This document shows positions 60,227-64,000 of a DNA stretch of 64,000 bases, in pieces; positions within the stretch are counted from its first letter, which is position 1; each line of letters opens with the position of its first letter. This DNA is from Cinnamomum chago. Lineage: Eukaryota > Streptophyta > Magnoliopsida > Laurales > Lauraceae. The stretch lies in the NCBI GenBank assembly GCA_038049695.1, contig CP142456.1, positions 66,367,922-66,431,921 of the forward strand. The letters run 5' to 3'. The position numbers and the translations under genes were made by a program. Under the pieces are notes generated by a model, which did not search any database, was not told where the DNA came from, and saw only the letters and a list, made by a program, of their open reading frames with translations.

Positions 60227-60708
60227 CATGGGTGGCGCTACATTAATCCCAGTGGGGTCAATTGACCCAATTGAGATCTGGGAAAATCTTAAAAAAGAAA
60301 AAATAATTTCTTTCATGAATTGAACTTATGGGAAGTTTTTTACCCCACTCAATACCTAAGTTAATGGGTCATCTGTCTACCTAAGCAAAATAATAATAAT
60401 AATAATAATGGGTCCAACTTTTATTTTTTAAAGAAAATTCTCTTCTTTGTACATTCTATCAATAACTCTTCATTTACCCTAACTTAACCTCTAAATACCT
60501 TCCGTGTTTAGACATTTATGTTTATTTTTATTTGAGAATTCAATGTTATCTTTGTCGGAAATAAATTATTTGAAAACTTTATATTATATTTATCGAATTA
60601 TCGAGAGTAGATGACAGATGTTGATAAAAGGGGAAATAATTTAATTTGATTTGTGGAAGATAAGTCTTTTGTTGACCCTATTGACTCGAATTCTTGGAGC
60701 CGCCACTG
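60227..60708 (+). mobile_element. hAT MITE, 482 bp, deletion derivative of the 55454 element family, perfect 8-bp TSD
   Basis: Ends CATGGGTGGCGCTAC and, inverted, CAGTGGCGGCTCCAA. CCGTTGGA is directly repeated at 60219-60226 and 60709-60716. Inverted, it matches both ends of the 55454-56351 element over about 200 bp each (for example AATTCGAGTCAATRGGGTCA and TAGACAGATGAMCCATTAAC) but lacks the transposase segment. (ATA)n is present at 60390-60409. Confidence 0.93.
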
Positions 60709-61252
60709 CCGTTGGATGTACTCATTTACACATAAACATGGTGATTTTGACGAATCTTGGAATGTGTTTTACATGCGTATCATTTGCATATGGAATTGAT
60801 TCGCAAGTGTCATTTACTTTGTAAACATAGAAATTAGATGATAATGCCTGATAGAAATGTAAATTCATTTTTCCATTCATATAAAAATGAGATTTTACAA
60901 ATGCAACACTCGTTCCCTCATTTTACATGATATAAAAAATATATATATATATATATATAGAATGTGGGGACATGGCTCAAAACTAGAAGATCACGCTCCA
61001 TCTCAAAATGAAGACATGGTCCTGACCTTAACATGCTTCAATTTTCTCTTCAAAAATTATCTCTTCCCTTAGTGGTACAACTGTACATCGTCGCTATAAG
61101 ACCTTGACCCCTAATTATGTGTTAAAAATTAATTAATTACATTGAATAATTTTTAAGTATATTTAGATGTTAATTAACTAGGTTTACTTGTTAGAATAGT
61201 CTTTGAGAAGTTTTGAAAAGTTTTGAGAGCCTTTGGATCCAGTTTAGTACAC
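60709..61252. other. Intergenic/LTR-like DNA
   Basis: (TA)n at 60939-60959. From about 61083 (TGTACATCG..., CCTTGACCCCTAATTATG) the sequence resembles the start of a Gypsy-type LTR that would continue after the Harbinger insertion. Boundaries not proven. Confidence 0.4.
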
Positions 61253-61255
61253 TTA

Positions 61256-62249
61256 GGGCACGTTTGGTAACAGTCCTCGTAGAGGAATCCTTACCGATTT
61301 TCCTTGAAATTGAGGAAAACCCACTGGTAAACTTAGCCAACAAAGAAAACTAGTTTCTGCTTTCCATGCTAGAGCTGATTTCCTTCGTTCGACCTCCCCC
61401 CATCAGATCTCTTAAATTGTTGGTTTTTAAAGGGCGCTATAAATACTTTTTTCTTCGCTACAGAAAACGGGACCGAAGACGATCACCTCACCAACAACCT
61501 CCTACTAGATCGACCTCAACCTCCCATACCTCCCATTTTGATAACCTCCTCATGGATCGACCTCAACCCACATCCCTATTTAATTTGTTTTCTTCCTCCC
61601 TCTCTCTCCCTCTCTGTCTCTCTACTCTCTGTTTTTTATTGGTCATGGCTTCAAAATCCCTACAGTAGTCCCTCTCTTCACCCTTTTTCTTTTCTTCTCC
61701 GTTGGTCTCTGGCCGTTGGTCTCTGTCACCCTCCATGTTCTTCATCACACATGAAAGCCCCCACCCTAGCTATTTCTCTTGTTCTCTGTCAGTCTTTGTC
61801 TACTTCTCTCTTTATATTCTTCGCCGCACATGAAAGCCCAAAATCGTCAAAACCCTTAACTCGCACCACATTCTCCAAATCCCCAAAACCCTCTTGATTT
61901 AAGACTTTCTTTCATCATTTATGGATGATTCGGGAGTGATCTTCTCTCCATCTCTATATGTTGTTGCTTTTCATTGCTATATTGCCCGCCACATGTATGA
62001 TGGAATGCGCTCTGTCGCCACTTGCAAGATAGAATCGTTTGTATGGATTTAACATGTTTCTATGTTCACCAACATCTTACTGAATTCATATATGTTCAAT
62101 GTGCAAAAACAGATAATGATCATGAACCCAACTTCTCTGTGTTAGCCAAACATGGGATGTCATGAATCCTCTCCCCTGTAAATCCTCTTTGAGGAATGCC
62201 TCATTCCGTTGCAAATTGGAAGATTCCTCTCCCATTACCAAACGTGCCC
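61256..62249. mobile_element. PIF/Harbinger-type element, 994 bp, TTA target duplication
   Basis: The ends are GGGCACGTTTGGTAA and its exact complement TTACCAAACGTGCCC. TTA is repeated outside (61253-61255 and 62250-62252), as expected for PIF/Harbinger. The interior has pyrimidine-rich DNA and short frames (61366-61668, 61538-61897) with no transposase DDE or Myb/trihelix signature. Flanking DNA reads through as ...GTACACTTA-GGGACCTAATTGG, typical of LTR sequence, so the insertion is nested. Confidence 0.8.
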
Positions 62250-62252
62250 TTA

Positions 62253-64000
62253 GGGACCTAATTGGAATTTCGGAATAAGTCGAGGTTATTTTGAAATTTT
62301 CAAAATATGCCAATTTAGGTTTAGAGTGTAAATAAAATTGTTCCGTGAAACCTTTGTATTTGACTTTTGGCCATTCGACGTTTGGAAGCCCTTCATTTCG
62401 CAATAATCTTAAGTTGAGACACGATTGTCATTTTAGGGAAAAGTCAAGTTTTCGCTAGCAGTCTCAAAAGAAGTCGTTCTTGGGCTCATTGGAAAGATAA
62501 AATGTTTTTGAGAAACTTTCATTCTTGGCTCGTATCCATCCAACATCTAGAAGAACTTTGTTTTGTCAAATTCTTTTTCACTCCAAAATGATAAACTTGT
62601 GATTTCCCCAAGTCCACCTTTATAAAAGCAACTCAAATCCTAGCAATTTTTTATCTCTTCAATGATTTACTCTTTCTCCTTGCGCCTTAGAGCTTCATTT
62701 GATCATAACTTGAGTTCCCAGTTTCTATTGTTCACGCCATATTGCTGGTGGACATGCATCCGTACCTGTAGATTTGTACGGGTTTCCATTAGTGGGGCGC
62801 CCCTCTGCCGATAATCACAGCCCCGTTAGGGTACATAGAGGTAAGTTCTTCAAACCATTTTGTAGATGCTAGCTAAGGGAAGTATTTTAGCCATGGACCC
62901 CGATTTACAGGACATAGTTCCAAGTTTTTCTTCAATTTTGGATTTTTAGGCTCTTTTAGGATTGATTTTGGGGATTTCTATGGTAGGACCTGATCTTAGC
63001 CAAATTGAGGGATATGATAGCACCATTAGGAGCTAAAAGACCCAAGGCAAATACTCAATAAAAATCTTGTTCCAGGCATGCTAGATTAATTTGATGATTC
63101 CATGAGATTCTACTCTATGTTAGTATCAAGTTAAGTCATAATTCCGTAATAGGAATTAGTAGTTGATAGTGAGATTTGATTTGTGGAAATTCTATTTAAG
63201 AGTGTGCAAAAGATCCTAAGAAAGTGGGCCAAAATGGGGAGAAAAATGCTCAAAAATCCAATTCTTCCTATCAGTGTCCAAATGGACCTAACAACCTAAC
63301 ACTGTACGGCTATCCATGAGCACTGTACGACTAGCCGTGAACGGTGTCCGACCAACTATTAGTCCATGTCCAATTGGGCATTTTTGTGGGCTTTTTGCTC
63401 CAATTTTCTTTCTTCTCTTTCTACTATTTTGGGAACTTGTGCTACAATATCGTGGGCCATTGTTTGCCCCACTAATGGACAAATTGGTGGATTTTAAAAA
63501 CCATGTTTCTCCGAAACAACCATAAACCTTATGAGGTGACCTTTGACTTATAATTTGGACTCACTTATTGTTTGCACTCAGGGCCTATAGGAAGTGATCG
63601 TTTGAGCTGGAGCAACATGTCAACCAACATGCTATACAGGAAAATGATAATCCAACTAGAAGAAACAGGAAAAAAGAAGCAATTAAATTAGATTGACTGG
63701 TTTATATCTCGTTACAGGAAGGTGGGTTTTTCCACAATAGAGTTTAATTTGAAAAGTTAGTGAACCAAAATACAAACCTCAAAGCTAAAGGTTTAAGATG
63801 AAAGAAATACACCAAAAATCTAGTTAATCTATCTCGAATCAGAAATTCTCCAGATGTAGTTAATCAAAGCTCAACGGAATACCCTACTGATCTTGTCAAT
63901 ACAACAACAAGAATGGGCAGATGTAACATAAAGTAATTGACATAAGGAAATACCTTAACACTGTACACCCAATATTTTTCAATTCGTATCAGCAGCTTGC
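62253..64000. other. LTR-like and intergenic DNA to the window end
   Basis: GACCTAATTGGAATTTCGGA and following phrases to about 62600 and again 62880-63300 resemble a long Gypsy-type LTR. ACTGTACGGCTATCC / ACTGTACGACTAGCCGTGA at 63301-63342 repeats the GCTAGCCG motif. No pol domain and no second LTR seen. Confidence 0.4.

Noticed and set aside
1-64000. Viral integration, CRISPR array, organellar insert or bacterial-style operon
   Set aside because: No pararetroviral or other viral protein motif, spaced direct repeats, rRNA/tRNA cluster or tightly packed gene run was seen.

Overview
The window is nuclear DNA from a flowering plant. It is AT-rich, gene-poor and full of plant transposons, with intron-containing coding sequence and two genes from plant-restricted families. 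The species cannot be named from sequence alone; the look (spaced genes, TA/GA/CT microsatellites, many old MITEs and solo LTRs) suits a woody, non-grass angiosperm. No rRNA, intact tRNA, CRISPR array or bacterial-type operon was seen.

Only two protein-coding genes are well supported. At 18243-18995 (+) is an intronless fasciclin-like arabinogalactan protein of 250 residues: signal peptide, one FAS1 domain, Pro/Ser-rich AGP tracts and a GPI-anchor signal. At 47879-49993 (+) is a three-exon INDETERMINATE-DOMAIN (IDD) C2H2 zinc-finger transcription factor of 458 residues; its first intron appears to use a GC-AG splice pair. They lie about 29 kb apart and show no functional link.

The rest is transposon-derived or unannotatable. 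The first 12.2 kb is a near-identical direct tandem duplication (unit about 6.8 kb) carrying the 5' end of a CACTA element, a frameshifted fragment of its transposase, and 3.6 kb of flank. From 26.2 to 31.5 kb lie a CACTA-like terminus, a copia-like solo LTR, a 2.1-kb foldback element with internal tandem repeats, and two MITEs of a family also present at 17.5 kb. From 31.7 to about 36 kb a decayed minus-strand LINE is split by three later insertions: a 2.18-kb solo LTR, a 126-bp TRIM-type solo LTR and a Mutator-like MITE, each with direct target duplications. Between 37.7 and 46.7 kb are several TIR elements, a TRIM, a 503-bp solo LTR and a 1.13-kb Mutator-like foldback element with a perfect 9-bp duplication. 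After the IDD gene come a 1.37-kb solo LTR inside an older imperfect tandem repeat, a hAT element with a broken transposase and its internally deleted relative 4 kb away in opposite orientation, a GC-rich palindrome, and a PIF/Harbinger-type element inside LTR-like sequence.

I found no convincing new multi-gene system. The most notable points are the recent tandem duplication, the nested LINE with datable insertions, the GC-AG intron, the matched hAT pair, and a short GGCTAGCCG-type repeat shared by unrelated element types.
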